Assembly (NCBI RefSeq): GCF_001039355.2
Contig: NW_019775568.1
Coordinates: forward strand, 225,210 to 267,495
DNA: 42,286 bases
Reading direction: 5' to 3'
Source of the DNA: Lingula anatina
Lineage: Eukaryota; Brachiopoda; Lingulata; Lingulida; Lingulidae
Part shown: positions 21,401-35,615 of the stretch, in pieces
How positions within the stretch are numbered: the stretch's first letter is position 1
Layout of the letters: the number at the start of each line of letters is the position of its first letter
The notes under the pieces: generated by a model
What the model was told of the DNA's origin: nothing
Database searches by the model: none
Seen by the model: only the letters and a program-made list of their open reading frames with translations
Position numbers and translations under genes: made by a program

Positions 21401-23615
21401 TTTCAAAAGCCTAGTAAATAGTACGTCTGGCCTTTGACTAAAATTTGCCATGCTAGAGTGATCTTACTCTTATATACAGCAGTCAGTGGAAATCATTCAT
21501 TTCACAGAACTGAAGTGATACATGTATGTAAGGTGTATTATTATTATTATTATTATGCAAGGTATAGTATATAATATTGCTTTGAAATTTTAAGTAGAAT
21601 GTAAGACGTTAAAGGTGAATTAACAGCATGTGTAAGTGTACCTCAGATTTCCGCACAGACCAATGAATCCTCGAGGTTATAATTTATAAGTACATACGAT
21701 CTGTCACCAATTCCAGGTCATGTATACTCTTGCCATTCATTTGTTCAAAAAGGCTCAGAGATAACTGATGTAACAGCTACCAAAATTTTTTTTCAGTGGT
21801 GGCCAAATGCTAGATCAGTCTGTCAAAACTTTAAAAGATCCAGCATATACATGTATTAGAACAATACAATGTACGAGTTTGTTAAGAGCTTTACATTATG
21901 TACATGTAGTTGAATGATACATGCAATTTGCTTGTAACCAATGTTGAGTAATTTATATAGCATCACTGTGCTACTCAATAAGCAATTCCCAAGGTACAAC
22001 TTAAATGTATCGACTTTTAATAACTCCACTGTAATGTTGATTTGATTCAATTATAGTCCATGTACAGTGTGTATGCACAAGTAGTTCTAGGAAAAAAGCA
22101 GGTGCTTTGAACAGTGTTGACATCTTAATGACATAACTGCCACATCAGACCTCTTAATTTACTGTACAACAAGGAATAATAAATACAACGAATTCATTTT
22201 GTTTTACAATTTATTTCAGCACATTTCACTGTCACAACCTCAGCTATGCAACATTTTCCTATGAATTAAAGACTAAATATCAGTTCATATCTTTGCATCA
22301 TAAAATTTTAAGTTTTCATAAATTTAAAATGTCAAAATAATGTCATTTAGTTATGAAACATTTCCTAATCACTGACAATGTTTTTTGGTCAAGTGAGTAC
22401 AAAAGCAATAACAACAATACAAATGGCTTTCCTTAATAACGGTTACCAAGCTTGGTACATTATCCATTTTCAGAAGTAATTTTTACATAATTCTGTGAAT
22501 AACGTCATGTTCTTTTATAATTTAACAAAATGCACATGTGGAAACCTTTTAGATGCCAGAACATGACATGTAAACTGTCATGTTTTTCAAGTACTTAGTC
22601 CAGATTTTACCATAAAGTCTCAGAAGATTAAATCTAAATTCTCTATCCTCTGAAACCCCATACTGTCTGGTTCTTCTATATACAATATAATTTTGCTAGC
22701 ATTTTTTATTGAAAGTAATATAAATTAAAGATAGAATTCTACTCGGCAGCCAGCCACTTCAATTTCATTACATAGTTACTCTATAATAAAGGCTACAGCC
22801 AGGTACCTGTATTCCTCATTGATCAACTAAATGACTCTATACACACCATGATCATCAGTGGTAAGTGGGCCTTCAAATACAACTTGTTCCCTAGTGTCCC
22901 ATGTCTCTTGGGTGAAGCAGTCTACACTGATGAAGGACCATCACAGCAGAAAGCATGCTATACTCCCTGTACTTGATAACCTGTGATGTGTTCAGTACAG
23001 ACCCTAACATTAAGCCACCATTCCAGCCTGCTGCATGCAAGACTTCAGGATTGTCTTACTGCTGTTGTACAGGTGTCTAGAAGGAGAGGGGAAAACGGAA
23101 TTAGAATCTTTTTTTATGCAAAGAAATTGAAAGAGATGTTTATAATGCAGGAACTTCCATTTTTCTTATTTATATATTAATATTTTTGGACAAAATTGAT
23201 ACAATCTAGCAACTATTTGCTGGAAAATTCCCATCCCAAAGTTCAGTCCTGTATTTAGTCAAACTTTGAAATGAAAACTCCATACATTCCACAGCCTTGC
23301 CACTATGGATGTAGCTCCAGAATCTGAAATGAAATAGCTGAGGAATGCTTGAAAACCAGTGAACTCCAAAAGTTGTCTGCCCCAACTTATCAGCTGCTTA
23401 GCAGTAATAATGCTGCAAAGTTGCTGTGGGCATATGAAGTAAAAACAATGATGCAGATCTTCTGGGATTAAAATACTTTTGATAAACTGCTGATTAGGAG
23501 GCTGGGAAATCCTGTCCAAGATTCCAAATATCTTTTCATTCTCAGCAAATAATACAGCATTCCATATTCATATTCTATATTCATAACATTACTACAACAA
23601 CAGGGACTCTCAATG
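18406..23615. other. Tail-to-tail 3' UTR region of the bHLH-like gene and NCAPG2
   Basis: No coding exon can be supported on either strand. The AT-rich sequence from 18406 is the 3' UTR of the plus-strand gene for an unknown length, with possible AATAAA signals at about 20617 and at 22178-22183. The stretch below 23616 is the 3' UTR of NCAPG2, with a possible minus-strand AATAAA at 22210-22215 (TTTATT on plus). The two signals are 26 bases apart, so the transcripts could end almost against each other. Block 18790-18980 is less AT-rich than its surroundings, without an identified origin. Confidence 0.5.
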
Positions 23616-26600
23616 CTACACTTGTAAATTGATTATAAACATTTTTGCACAAATCATCATGATCATTTTGAACCCTGACTTTTCTGGAGACTCTCCCTCT
23701 TCTTCTAATACAGGCAACCTTTGCAACTGAACTTGTAGAGCTGTGATTGAGTTCTTTAGGCCATCTTCACCTGGCTTAACTGCAATAACATAGATAATAA
23801 ATAAATGATAAAACTGTCAATATAATTAACTTTATGAATCAGTAAAACTAAAATAACACATCCCAGTTTAAATTTATATTTAATATGACATCAACCAAAT
23901 TCATATTAAAACTAGAACTTGAAAAAGCCAACACATTTATGGCACCTTAGTCAAATTTCAGAGAGGAATGTCTTCCAACTGCCTAATTCAGTTAAAAAAT
24001 ATAATGCTAAAATTTGAAATTATACTAAAAATAAATTCAGTTCTACCAGTATACTAACAGCAAATCAGAAAATATATGAGAAACTGAAACAAAAACAATA
24101 GGTACTGACCCGTCATCTCAGTCCAATCTCCCTCTGGGATATCATTTCCTTCAGCTCAACAGCTGGACAATTTTTTAAACAAATCCAATCCAGGAATCTT
24201 GTGTCAAAAGACACTTGAAAAATTTACAACCTTTAAACAATAATTGACAATATGGTTAGCATTTTGCTTAAATATACTATGCCAAAGTCAACAAAATCAG
24301 TATACACGTACTTTTGCTGAAGACAGCTAAAACTTGAAGTGCTGAAGCAAGACCAAAGATATCTTGTATAGCTCCACTGTCCAAACAATGGTAAAGTTCT
24401 TCCAAAAAAAATCTGCAAGTGAAATGTTTTAATGTTTTATCATCTTCATAAAAGTTACCAATTATACATACAATTTTGTAAGTGTAACTTTTAATGGAAA
24501 TTCATTTTTCATAGTAAATGGAATCAATTACAACAGAGAAAATTGAAACCACCTCAAATACAAAGTAAATTTTACATCAGAAAAACAATGAACAATCTGA
24601 CAAGATGAAGCTCTGATGCTATGGGTACAAAAAAGTGTATTTTAGGCACGAACACCATGGTTGATATTCCTTACAGGATATATGATAAAAATTAACTTCT
24701 GTACCTGACCATTCCACTCTTCTTGTTGACAGCAGTGAGCAGGAAAGCAGACAGCATAGGAAGCTGGTGCAGACCCTCGTATTCTGACACCTCTTGTTCC
24801 TGTAGGGTATTAGAAAAAGAAATATTGATAAAACAAATACATTTTTAAATTGTCTCTCTCTCCATATCCAGAGATTACAGGTGGCCCCCTCATTCCTCGT
24901 AATGTGAAGTGTAGCAGACACAGGTATCAAACTAAACTGTTTATCAAATGGAATATAACTTCTTCTTTTGATAGCTGAATTGATATGCATTAGCAGCATT
25001 TTGGTTAATTTCATTAATCATTTGAGTTATTTTCCTATAGAAAATGGTACAGCAAAATAAAACAACTTAAGACTTTTCACATCTATCCTATGAAAATCAC
25101 AAGCTGAAGTGTAGATATGCAAAAAAAAAAAATACCTGTTTAATTGTATTGGTCACCTCCGCAAGCACGGCAGCCATGATGGTTGCCATGACATCACGGC
25201 TGACGTCTCCCCTGCCAGGTCTCTGGCGATGGAAGGATTTCAGGACTTCAGTCAATGGCTGTCTGATTCTTGGAAGGACCTTGAAACGACAGTAAAATGA
25301 TAAAAGATAACATTCATGACTTTGTTGGATTTCTAAAATTAGAGCTTTCTCTGGCAGTGGGGAAAAAGCTAAATGTGACAGCAAATGTAACATTTAAGCC
25401 TGCAGACACTGGAAAGGAGTTGGATAGTGGCATTATGGACAAAAATATCTAAGAATACTTAATATTTGTTTAACTGATAACATTAATGAACATTTAACAG
25501 TAACAGTACTGTCTGTACCTTCTCAGCTGCTGTCTTATCATGGTGCACCAATTTGGCGACAGTCTGTACCACAGTGCTCAGTAGTACTGGTACCAGGTCA
25601 GCCGTACCCTGTCCCAGACCCTCATCCGGCTCCCTGGACCCCGCCACCTCATCCTCATCTTCATCCTGAGACTGGAAGTGCTCTGTTATCTGGTACAACA
25701 GCTTACATATCAGTGGCAGGAAGAATGTGCTGCGCTCTACATGAAAAAAAAGATAATTATTCACTTTCCAAGTCTACCACCTAATATATAATATAATATA
25801 ATATAATATAATATAATATAATATAATATAATATAATATAATATAATATAATATAATATAATATAATATAATATATTGGGAAGGAGAAAAACTGATGAAA
25901 AAAGTAAATTATGAGCAACATTTTTTTCTTTCAGAGTGGGGATATTATGACTTATATAAGTGTCTAAGGCCTTTATTAGATTTAAGGAAGTTCTGCATTA
26001 TACAGAGAGAGAGAGAGAGAGTGAGAGAGTGCTTAACTATAACAATTGTATGTATTAATTTTTAAAAATTGTCTGATTTCTGACTTTGTGTTTGCACATA
26101 TTCTGCAAAGAAAAAAAATTACCAGTATGCAGAAGTCCTGTTCCAATTTCCACCAGTCTTGATATGAACTCTCTGTCGCAAACTCCCACCAGCAGCATAT
26201 TGGAGGCAATGGTAAGCAGTGTCTAAAAAACAGAGGAAATGCAGGTACTTCAATGACAAACCTATATATGTGACTACTATAGACACTGGAATCACTCTAG
26301 CATAATAAATTAATTCTATCAAAATGTATTCTAATATGACAAAGAAAATATTTTTTCTTGTTTTTATCTAAACCAATTATTATTTATTTAATTTTATCTT
26401 GGCTTAAGAAGTCCAATTATTTGGTCCTTAAATATTTTATCCTCAAGTTAGCCCAGTAAGCACAATGTCTACATACTACACAGTTCATATCTATCATATT
26501 AACAGGTTTTTCTTATATCCTAATCAAACTGTATATAGAATCTTTGAAAGATTTTTGAGTATAATAAACTCAAATAAATCATAATTCAAACTGCAGTTTT

Positions 26601-29600
26601 AGTCTTAAACAGTCTAACCCAAGTTGTATGTATAAATATATAAATTCATATGTATTTATGCGTAAATAACAACTTGGACTGAGAAGCAAAATGAGTGGAA
26701 TCACCTCAATGAGTGTCTGAGTCATCTCAGTCAAGGCTGGAGCTTGAGAGTCTGACACTGTTCTCTTCTTGCTGTGTCTGTCCTGTTCTTCTGCTGTACT
26801 CTCCACTGTGATCTGGTTTAGTGAGGGCAGCAGCTCTGTATCTGCCCAGCTCAGCAGGTGCTCTACCACAGTCACGGCATTGTGGTCTGCATTGTCCTGT
26901 GTAATATATATATCATACCAATATTTTATGAAATCTAATTCCACACATGCCCAGTACACTCCTACAGTCATAGCATTGTGGTCTGCACCGTCCTGTGTAG
27001 AATATATTTATCACACTTGTATTCTATCAAATCTAATTCCACACATGCCCACCAATATGGCACCGAACAACTGCCACATGCTATCTCAGGTAAAACAATA
27101 TCTATTTTACACGTATTATATAATATACATACAATGGTTGAATAAAAAAAAAAAACAGTATTTATTTCATCTGTACAGAAAATTGTATGAGCTAATTAGT
27201 GTAAAATCATTTGGACTAATCATATCCTTCCCATGACTTACGCACCAATTTAAGTTTTCCTCAAGAGAAAAGCAATTTTACTCCACCTCACTAATAATTG
27301 TTTCGCCCATCCCCGCACTTGGATTTGATGTTCTACACTATAAAAAAAAAAACAACATTGGGACATTTCAGACGTGTGCAAATTACCTTCAAGTTTTGCT
27401 CTACTTACAGGGTTATGTAGAAGCACTTCCAGTTTACAATATAGAGTGAAAGCTTCCACCAGGAACTTGTCAGAAGTATGTGTGCCCAAGGCCTCTGAAC
27501 TTGCCAGCCTCTCTTCAATCAGTTTCTATAACAGAGATCAAGAACATGTAATCTGTAAGTATAAAGGAAATGCATCACTGCAAGTTTTATAATCGACCTT
27601 TTTAAGTGAATATGTCTACTATTAACAGAAAAAGGTCATCTTAAACAAACTTGAATTATTAACCCCACCCTCCTTTTTAAAAAAAAATAACAGTAAATGT
27701 TTGAGAAACAGACAAGAAACTGATATGGTAATTTAAAAACATAAATATAAAACAGCAATATTTATAATGCATTACCAAAACGTCTGCCAACTCAGCTGTA
27801 AGCTCTGTCAGCTCTCTTCTGCCTTGGTTCAGCAGTGCCTCCCTGCAGAGGGCGTGTTTGGTCAAGTACCCAAGATAAGCCACAGCCAAGAGAGGTTTAG
27901 GAACACCTGGCTCACAGAAGGTGACACTCTTGGCTTTTCTTCTGGCCTGGAAACAGACCAAACATACACATGCTGATATCAATTTAATACCACATAATAT
28001 TTTCAATATTTTCTAGAAACATTAAAAGATCCCTGCTATTCAAGGACAAAAAATTTTGACCAAATAAGTCTTCTTTCTATACCTTTTTCTTCAAATTCAA
28101 AATACTGTAATGGACTTAAAACAGTGAAGTTATGAATTCATCAAAATAATACGTAATGATGCCATGGAGATCAAAAAGCTTTTACAGTACACAATTCAGA
28201 GCTGAAAGTAAAAAACAAAACTTTACATTGAGACCTTCCATATTGTGCACACACCTTAGAAGCAGAAGAGTTCTGTGCGTCTGCCGTCTCTCCTCTCAAT
28301 CCAGTATATATCCACTCTGAGACTAAAGCCAAAATGTCCTTGACCTTGCCCCAGCTACACATAGATTCCAGCAGGGTACCATAGTCTGGCTCTGCACAGC
28401 TCTCCTCCAGGGATTTCAGCTTCGACAGACAACTACGACTAGAATAAAAAAAGTATATACATCCGACTTATTTACGTTAAAAGCGTGTTTTCTTTGATAT
28501 ATTGAGGGTTGTATAGGTGATTATAGCAGTACGTTAGAAAAAGAGAAGGTATGTTGATCTGACTGCATGCAACTAGAGTCCCAGGAGATTTAGATTGACT
28601 TAATCTCACTGGGAATGAAACCTTACTTTCCACCACATCACCTTCTAGCTTCCTTATGAAAGTTGCAAATTTCATACCCTTTATCTTACAGTAACCAAAG
28701 ATTCCTTCATAAAGGACCTAATTTGCATTATAGGCCTGTTGCAAGGCATAAATGATTACCTTATGGTAGGAATTGAACTTGCAGGAAGAAAACCAGCCAG
28801 GAACACCAGAGCATCATAGCAGCGGTTGTCCTGGAGAAGATTATTCAAAAAAATGTAATAATAAACCTGGAACATGATCATTTGCTCATTGAGAAAGACC
28901 ATCTGGTCTAAAATTCAACTTAAAAATTTTTTTTAAAAATAAAGAAACATGTAATTGAACTAATCTAACAAAAATTAATTAAATCAAAAGTTAAACACTG
29001 GTTTTTAATGAGAAAAACTCACACAGCAGGATAATTTTATTTGTTAAAACAAGTCAACCTACGTGCATCACCCTGAAGAAGTCGGGCAAGCACTTGCTAA
29101 ACTTAGCATGTAGTTTCTCCTTCAGCTCTGCATTGGCTGGCTTGTCCAGCTGTGCACTGACCCCTCCCCAGAGGACCCCCATGGTCTCCAGTAGACCTGA
29201 CATCACCTCGGTGTCATTCAGGGTTAATTCTGTCTCCAACTCATTCTCCTGGAGTATTGAGACAAGATTTACAATTACCTCCAGCATAATGGCAAAAATG
29301 AATTCTAGTAATTAAGCCTTTAAAATTGTCTCACATTTCTGACCTTTCACTTTTTAAGACATCATTTCTGACACTTGCCAAAATGTTATCTCTGACACAA
29401 AGCCAAATAACTTCAAAACATCTGGATCACTAAAATTGCTTATTTTTTTAGGGGAAACTATTAATTCATGTTGTTGGAATTTATTGAACGATTATGATAT
29501 ATCATCTTAAGCCAAGAAAATACAAACAAAAAGGAATTGCATGATAACAAAATAATTTTTACAAGAAAACACTAAGCACATATGATAACAAGAAAGAGCC

Positions 29601-32600
29601 ATCACTGCCTACTTTGACAGTAAAACCAGCTAAACATTCAAGAAATAAAATTTACATATCACAAAAGATTATAACATAAAATGATTGATACAATAAACAT
29701 CATGGTCTCTGAGTAAAGCAGTGCTATAACCCTACCTTCTCTTCCTCATCCTCCTCTTCATCCAGTCTGTTAGACATCTCCACTCCACTGTCACTGACAC
29801 GGTGTTTGCGGACACACTCCGAAACACAGCGACACAGATACATGATGAACTTCACTGAAAAACATTAAAATATCTCAATATTCAACCCAGTCAATTCTGC
29901 ATCTCTGGGATCCAGGGTAACTATGTACAATAACAAAAGATATCATTAGAAATTCAGTATTTTTAATACTCAAGATGGACAAAACTGAAATTTTCAACAT
30001 ATATATATATATATATTCATTCTTCAATTCCCAATTCTATGTGAACTTCACCCATAATGTAAACACATTCAAGCACCATTTTATCAATCCTTCTTTCTCT
30101 CTCTACCTGTGTGCTCCAGGTCCATATGACAATGTGCATACTGGTAAAACCTCCTTGCTGCTCCAGCGTTGGCTTGGATCAGGTTGTGACAGCGAGCCAC
30201 CTGGACCTCCATCCCCTTCTCCACTGGCATGTAGCTGTTGAAAATCAGGGTGACAATTCTCTTCACTATAGGTGGAGTATCAATTTCAAGACGAGCCAGG
30301 AGATGTTCCATTGGTACTATGGTCCAGAACTGAAATTAGGTAGTTTTAACATAGATACAATCATTATAGTAAAAAATGTATGTGATTGCAATTTCAGTAC
30401 TCTTCTTTTTATGTCTGATGTATAAGAAAAAAGCTCATTCATTCAAAGCAAAATACTTTCCAAACTTTTTTTTGTAATTTTTGTGGTCCAGGTAGTTTAC
30501 TATGATATATCAATATCATGAACCTGTGTGTGATCTAAGATTAGAAAATGAAATACTATTTCAATATTTTAAACAGAGCACCTCTAGACCATGTAATGGT
30601 TTTCTTCAAAAAATACTTTATTTAGACCCAAAACCATTTGCCCTATGAGCCTGATACTACAAGAGTTTGAAAATTACAGGTAATAACTATAAAAAGTAAG
30701 ATGTCTACCTTGATGGCTCTCATTCCTTTCACTTTCAGCAGCATCTCCATGAAGGCCACGCGGACTTTCTCTGAAGTGTCATGTAAGAGGTTACTGAGGC
30801 CAGGCAGTACTGTCTTAAACAGTGGGTGGGACAGGTGGTTGTCCAGAAGGAAAGTTAGGCCCTACAACAATATAATAATGAATTTATAAATAAAAATAAT
30901 AATTCACTTTTTAAAATTCGTACACATCTCAAACTACTGGCATAATATTGAACATTAAGAAAAAGTTTTTTCCAGTTGAAAAAGATATTAGAAATGAATA
31001 CTGAAGCTCAACGACCCCTCAAAAGCACACATGCCATTGCTTATCAGTATCTACTAAACCAAAATATACTCAGAAAATTACAGTGACAGTACCTCTAACC
31101 TAATACCTGTGTTCATTGCTATTACCTTGAGGACGGCCACTCTGACATCACTGGAGGCAGCATCCCAGGCCAGGTCCTGGACCAGACTCTGTACCAGACC
31201 TGCTATGGTCTGTGAGGGAATCAGCTCCCAGAATGTACAGCAGATCCTGCACACACCGTGGATGGTGGTAGCTCTTACTACAGGACAGGGGTCTTCAAGC
31301 AGGGTCTGGAAAAGTACGGAACACAACCTTCAATACAATCTACGTTTCAGGCCCATAGCCAGCAATTTCAAAAGGGGGGGGTCTTTCTCTGAAAAAGTGG
31401 AACTTTCACCATGAAATTTGCATGTACCTTTATCAATTTTTACCCGGAGCAGGCCTTTTTCCTGAAACAAAGGGTGGTTTGTTCCAGCTCTCCGAACACC
31501 CTCTGGCTATGCCGTACAGGCCTTTATTTTCTCCATCAAGGGATACAGCTTTGATTTTTAAGACCTGGCATACATTCAGTAAATGTGATCAGGGGGACAG
31601 ACAAGTACCTGCAGCATGTCAAACTGTTTCTGCATCAGTCTGTCTATCTCCTCCACATTGTCCTCAGGGTTCTGCAGTGGGAAGGCATCTATCATCAAGG
31701 CTGCAGCATTAGCCCGTACATTACCATTGGCTACCTGGGAATAAAGAAGAAATCAGTAGGTTATTTAGTTAGTGAACTAATTAAGATGATAAATAATTAT
31801 ATAAAAAAAATCAAAAAATATTTCAAGAATTTTGACAATTAAATAGTGAAAGTAAGCCAAGTGCATTCTTTCACATCCACACTGTAAACTTCTCCAAGTA
31901 TGAAATCACATGACATTTTTTGTCTACGTACTTTAAGTGACCTCCAGAGAATAGGCTCATACAGTCTCAACAGCATCTCATCAACACCCTTCTGCTTCTT
32001 CTGCTGGTGGAAATATTCGAGGACCTGAGAATAATTAAAAGTTTATACTTCTTTGATTAATAAATTTAATCTTTTAAAGTGCACCACGGATTTCCCAAAA
32101 TAAAACACAGATCATTTTAATTGCAAAAATATAAAGGTTGAGATTGGGTTTAATTTTCAGATCCTCAATAAAACAGATCAGCCAACTTTGTAATTCAACC
32201 TTTTTCATAAGGTTCTGTTCAGTTCTGGATCAATCTTGCCACCATGGGGAAATATTTTACCATTTTTTAATTACCTTTCTGAGTGAGGAAGCCAGGGAGT
32301 GTGTGGATCCTCTTGGAGCATGCACAGCATGATACATCAGGTCTTGAATACAATACAGCTCTATTTTCTAAGAAATAATAATAATAAACACAGTTTCAAT
32401 ATGCCTTTCCTTGTAACATGGCAACCTTTAAAAAGGCCCTGAAGTTCTTAAACAGAAAAATCAAAATACCCTTATAAAAAAATTTTTCTTTATATCTGAA
32501 TTGATCATGAGTTTTATTTTTTATATTTTTCACATCCATTACACAAAAACTTTAAAAGTCATGCATGCACTGATCTAGATAGAGGTGCATACACACACAC

Positions 32601-35600
32601 ACAAGTATGCATGCATGCAAACAACTCTTACCTCCAGAAAAGGGCCTGCAGCCACTCTCCAAGCACGGAAGTAGATGTCTCCATACCACTGCAACACACT
32701 CCTGAGGAAGCAACAAGTTTATATGTCAATCACTATTACACCATAATGTAAACATTTGTGTTTTCACAAATGTAGGAACTAATCAATATTTTTAATGAAG
32801 AGGATACCTGGCTCTATTTCACATAACTCCTTATGCTAACACAAACATTTGGAATTCAATACATAATATGGACAATAAACTTCAGCTAAAGCATACAAAA
32901 TATGTTTTCTTTTTTTTTCTCAAAATAAATCCTTTTGGAAAGAACTTATTCATTTGGCAAAACAAAATGCTGCAAGACTGAAGGTTTGCACTGTTCTTAC
33001 TTTGAGCAATATGGCAACTGGTTCTTCACTGTCCTGTGGAGACACTCAATAAAATTACAGTTCAGACTGAACAGAAAACTTAGGAACAAACGGCCCTGAA
33101 ATGAATAAAAATAACATCCAACTCATGCTATTATTGATATATCTTATACAAGTACAACAGGCCTATATTCTAAGCAGTAATAAGACATAAAGGTCATGGT
33201 AATGGAGGTAGATGAAGCTTTTTTTTTTACACATACACTATTTGTGCACTGCACAAGACAAGTTTTTGTTAAGTTCTCAGTAAGATGCTAGCCACAGCCA
33301 GGTCATGGCAAAGGACAATATGACTCTTCAAGTATTCACAGTTTACAGAAATTAATAGAATTTATGCCCTATGGGTATTATTTTGCCTTTATGGTTTATA
33401 ATAGCGTTCACTATAAATGTAGGTGCAGTAATTTATAACTATGCAACCATGTGTTTGCTCACCTCCTTCAACTTGAGATAAGCTGACTGCATCATGCACT
33501 GCTGTAACAGAGTCTTCAGTGTTTCACTGCTCTCATTCTGGAGATCCATGTGCTGTAGACACAGGTGGAGGTTCCAGACTCTCTTGATGTCAGCCACCTG
33601 GTCATTATAATATACACACAACATGAAGGATTAAAGTATACTAGATTCAATGTCATCCATGTAAAATCCACTTATTACTTCTTTTATTCTATCTACTGTA
33701 CTGTCTACAAATAGCATTTTTTATCCAAATGATACGATTGAAAGAGGAATAGTTGAGTGGAATTGAATTTTATATACATATAATGTAATCATTTCAATTA
33801 TTTGCAGTGAGAATAAAATATGAAATAAAAACCACATAAAAATACAAGCTAAAGTTTATGGATTACACCTTACACACTGAATGCTCAAAGCATCACTATC
33901 ACATATGGCAATACATCTACACCAGGCCTATACTACATCACAATTAAGTACAATTAAACAGCTATAATTATAATGAATCATAAAACCCATCCTCTTACCA
34001 AAGGTTTGGGCTGGAGTGTTCGCTGCAGGAGGTACATAATGGTCTGAGGAGTGAGATCCTCCTTGCCCTCAAGATCCTCATTCCACCAGGTCTCACAGAA
34101 CTTAGCTATGGCGTTCTTTAACTTGTCAGCAGACTCTGGCAGACTTAACAGCACACCTGAATTAAAGATTGATATTTCCTAATCAACACACTGAGATTTA
34201 ATTTATGCAGAGATTAGCTCATCTGTTGATTCAGGCATAATTAAAAGAGGACATGAATTTCAGGTAGAAGCATCAAAGTGAAACATGAAGATTTACTTTA
34301 CACAGCAGTACTCCATTGTGTTTAAATTCACCATTGATTGAGTTCAAGCCTTTTCACTAAAAGATATCCAAGGGTGAGTCCAGCTGAGGTTTAAATTTTC
34401 ACTTTATAACAGCATCAATGAGTTTTTATACATATAATCTAAATAATCCACATGGTGAATAATCTTTTTCACAAAGGTTGGGGTGGGGGTGGGGGCATAG
34501 AAGATCTCATGCATCAATGGCAAACTTTCGGTCCATAACACTATCATGAGGAGTCAGGCTTACCATGCAATATCACAGCTGTCTCAAACAGTGACTGGGG
34601 AGCATCAGCGTGAGTTTTCACAGTTGCCATGGCCATGGTGATAATGTGGTGGAGGAGAGTTGTCCTTTTCTGAGAGGCCTGGACATGAAGAGAAAATTAT
34701 ATAGATGCAATTATAGCAATGTTTAGTGCATGTGTTCAGCATGTAATATCTCTCTCTCTTTCTCCGCCATATTACCTATTATTCATTAATTTTTCATAAA
34801 CACAAAAGATAACATTAAGTGTAGATGTATCCCAGCATGTCATACCTCTCTCTGTTCCTCCTCTTCCTCCTCCCCATCCCCCATCTCCAGCAGAGCACTG
34901 GTACATATGGTCTGCAGTCCAGACCACAGTTGGTCCAGCTGCTTCTTGTCCATACTGCTGACCACTTCATCTACATCAATACTAGCTGGTATGGTGACCT
35001 GTTAGATGTCAGACACACAGATGACTATACTGTACCATTACATGAATCATTTTGTATTCAACATAAAATCTGTTTGATTGACAAGTTTGAAGTACATCCC
35101 CGATACGTTTACATGTGGGTTCTTTTTTTAGCCGCAAGTCAATGCAGGCCTAGCAATCTTTTGATTTTCCCTGGCACACTTTATGAAATATGTGGAACAT
35201 ACAGTTGAGGAACTTGCTGTTCACTTTATAATGTGATGCTCGCAGCAAGTACTTTGACGTGACGGTGTTATCTTGAGTACAGATGCAATTGTATTTGTCA
35301 TGAATGTTAAACATATCATTTATAAAATCAAAGGCACTCTACTACTCTTGGAATTACTTAGTTTCAAATGACAAATGTGCGCGCATATCATCACATACTG
35401 AATATGTCAGGGACCACAGTATTGAAAAAATTGTAATTAAATATGTTTAATGCTGTGCACCTTCCCTGATAATGTTTCTTTTTTCTGTTATTTCAAATAA
35501 TATTTATGATATCATATTTTATTTAAAGAAATCTTACATTTTGTCCAAGCAAACCAAGCAGCTCCTCACCACTCCCACTCTCAGCCGCTTGCAGCAACAG

Positions 35601-35615
35601 GCCTCGGCTGGTCAT
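23616..35615 (-). CDS. NCAPG2: Condensin-2 complex subunit G2, complete, 26 coding exons
   Basis: This HEAT-repeat, non-SMC subunit of condensin II works with SMC2, SMC4, NCAPH2 and NCAPD3 in the nucleus in prophase chromosome condensation. Minus-strand coding exons: 35615-35538, 34998-34846, 34678-34564, 34156-33999, 33597-33463, 33095-33001, 32701-32632, 32367-32275, 32024-31932, 31734-31609, 31305-31126, 30861-30709, 30329-30107, 29854-29736, 29248-29063, 28830-28760, 28438-28255, 27946-27776, 27525-27409, 26896-26705, 26222-26123, 25736-25519, 25279-25136, 24799-24705, 24412-24312, 23779-23616. All are GT-AG, every phase joins, and the total is 3534 nt or 1177 residues (human about 1143). 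Family signatures: YFRAWRVAAG (exon 7), LLEDPCPVVRATTIHGVC (exon 11), MEHLLARLE and AGAARRFYQYAH (exon 13). Residues about 300-558 are the most conserved. Acidic loops end exon 2 (six Glu), exon 14 (DEEEDEEEK) and sit in exon 22 (DEDEDE). The start is the ATG opening exon 1. The stop is TAG at 23618-23616; the last exon's end is the least certain part. Confidence 0.96.
25783..25876. repeat. (ATATA)n pentanucleotide array
   Basis: About 18 near-perfect ATATA units form the array in the NCAPG2 intron between exons 21 and 22. It is likely length-polymorphic. Confidence 0.95.
26004..26030. repeat. (GA)n microsatellite
   Basis: A GA run with one GT interruption lies in the intron between NCAPG2 exons 21 and 22. 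Confidence 0.9.
26862..27052 (-). repeat. Tandem duplication of the acceptor and 5' part of NCAPG2 exon 20
   Basis: The sequence around the 5' end of exon 20 and its upstream intron (about 26862-26955) recurs at about 26962-27052. Both copies share GCATTGTGGTCTGC, GTCCTGTGTA and AAATCTAATTCCACACATGCCC. The second copy keeps a minus-strand acceptor-like CTACACAG, but it is a truncated exon copy with substitutions and is not used in the reading frame given here. Confidence 0.85.
29999..30017. repeat. Short (AT)n microsatellite
   Basis: Alternating AT lies in the intron between NCAPG2 exons 13 and 14. Confidence 0.85.
31348..31523. mobile_element. Degenerate fold-back relic with CATAGCCAG / CTGGCTATG ends
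   Basis: The left end CAGGCCCATAGCCAG (31348-31362) is mirrored by the right end CTGGCTATGCCGTACAGGCCT (31503-31523), and a G7 run follows the left arm. The layout resembles short inverted-repeat elements with this motif that I recall from many invertebrate genomes. It lies in the NCAPG2 intron between exons 10 and 11. No clear target-site duplication is seen. Confidence 0.6.

Noticed and set aside
23259-23519. Possible further NCAPG2 exon
   Set aside because: The in-frame TAG at 23618-23616 closes the previous exon, and no acceptor-plus-phase solution was found; treated as 3' UTR.
26769-27236. Plus-strand 155-codon frame
   Set aside because: It lies antisense to NCAPG2 exon 20 and its duplicated copy; the repeat explains the long frame.
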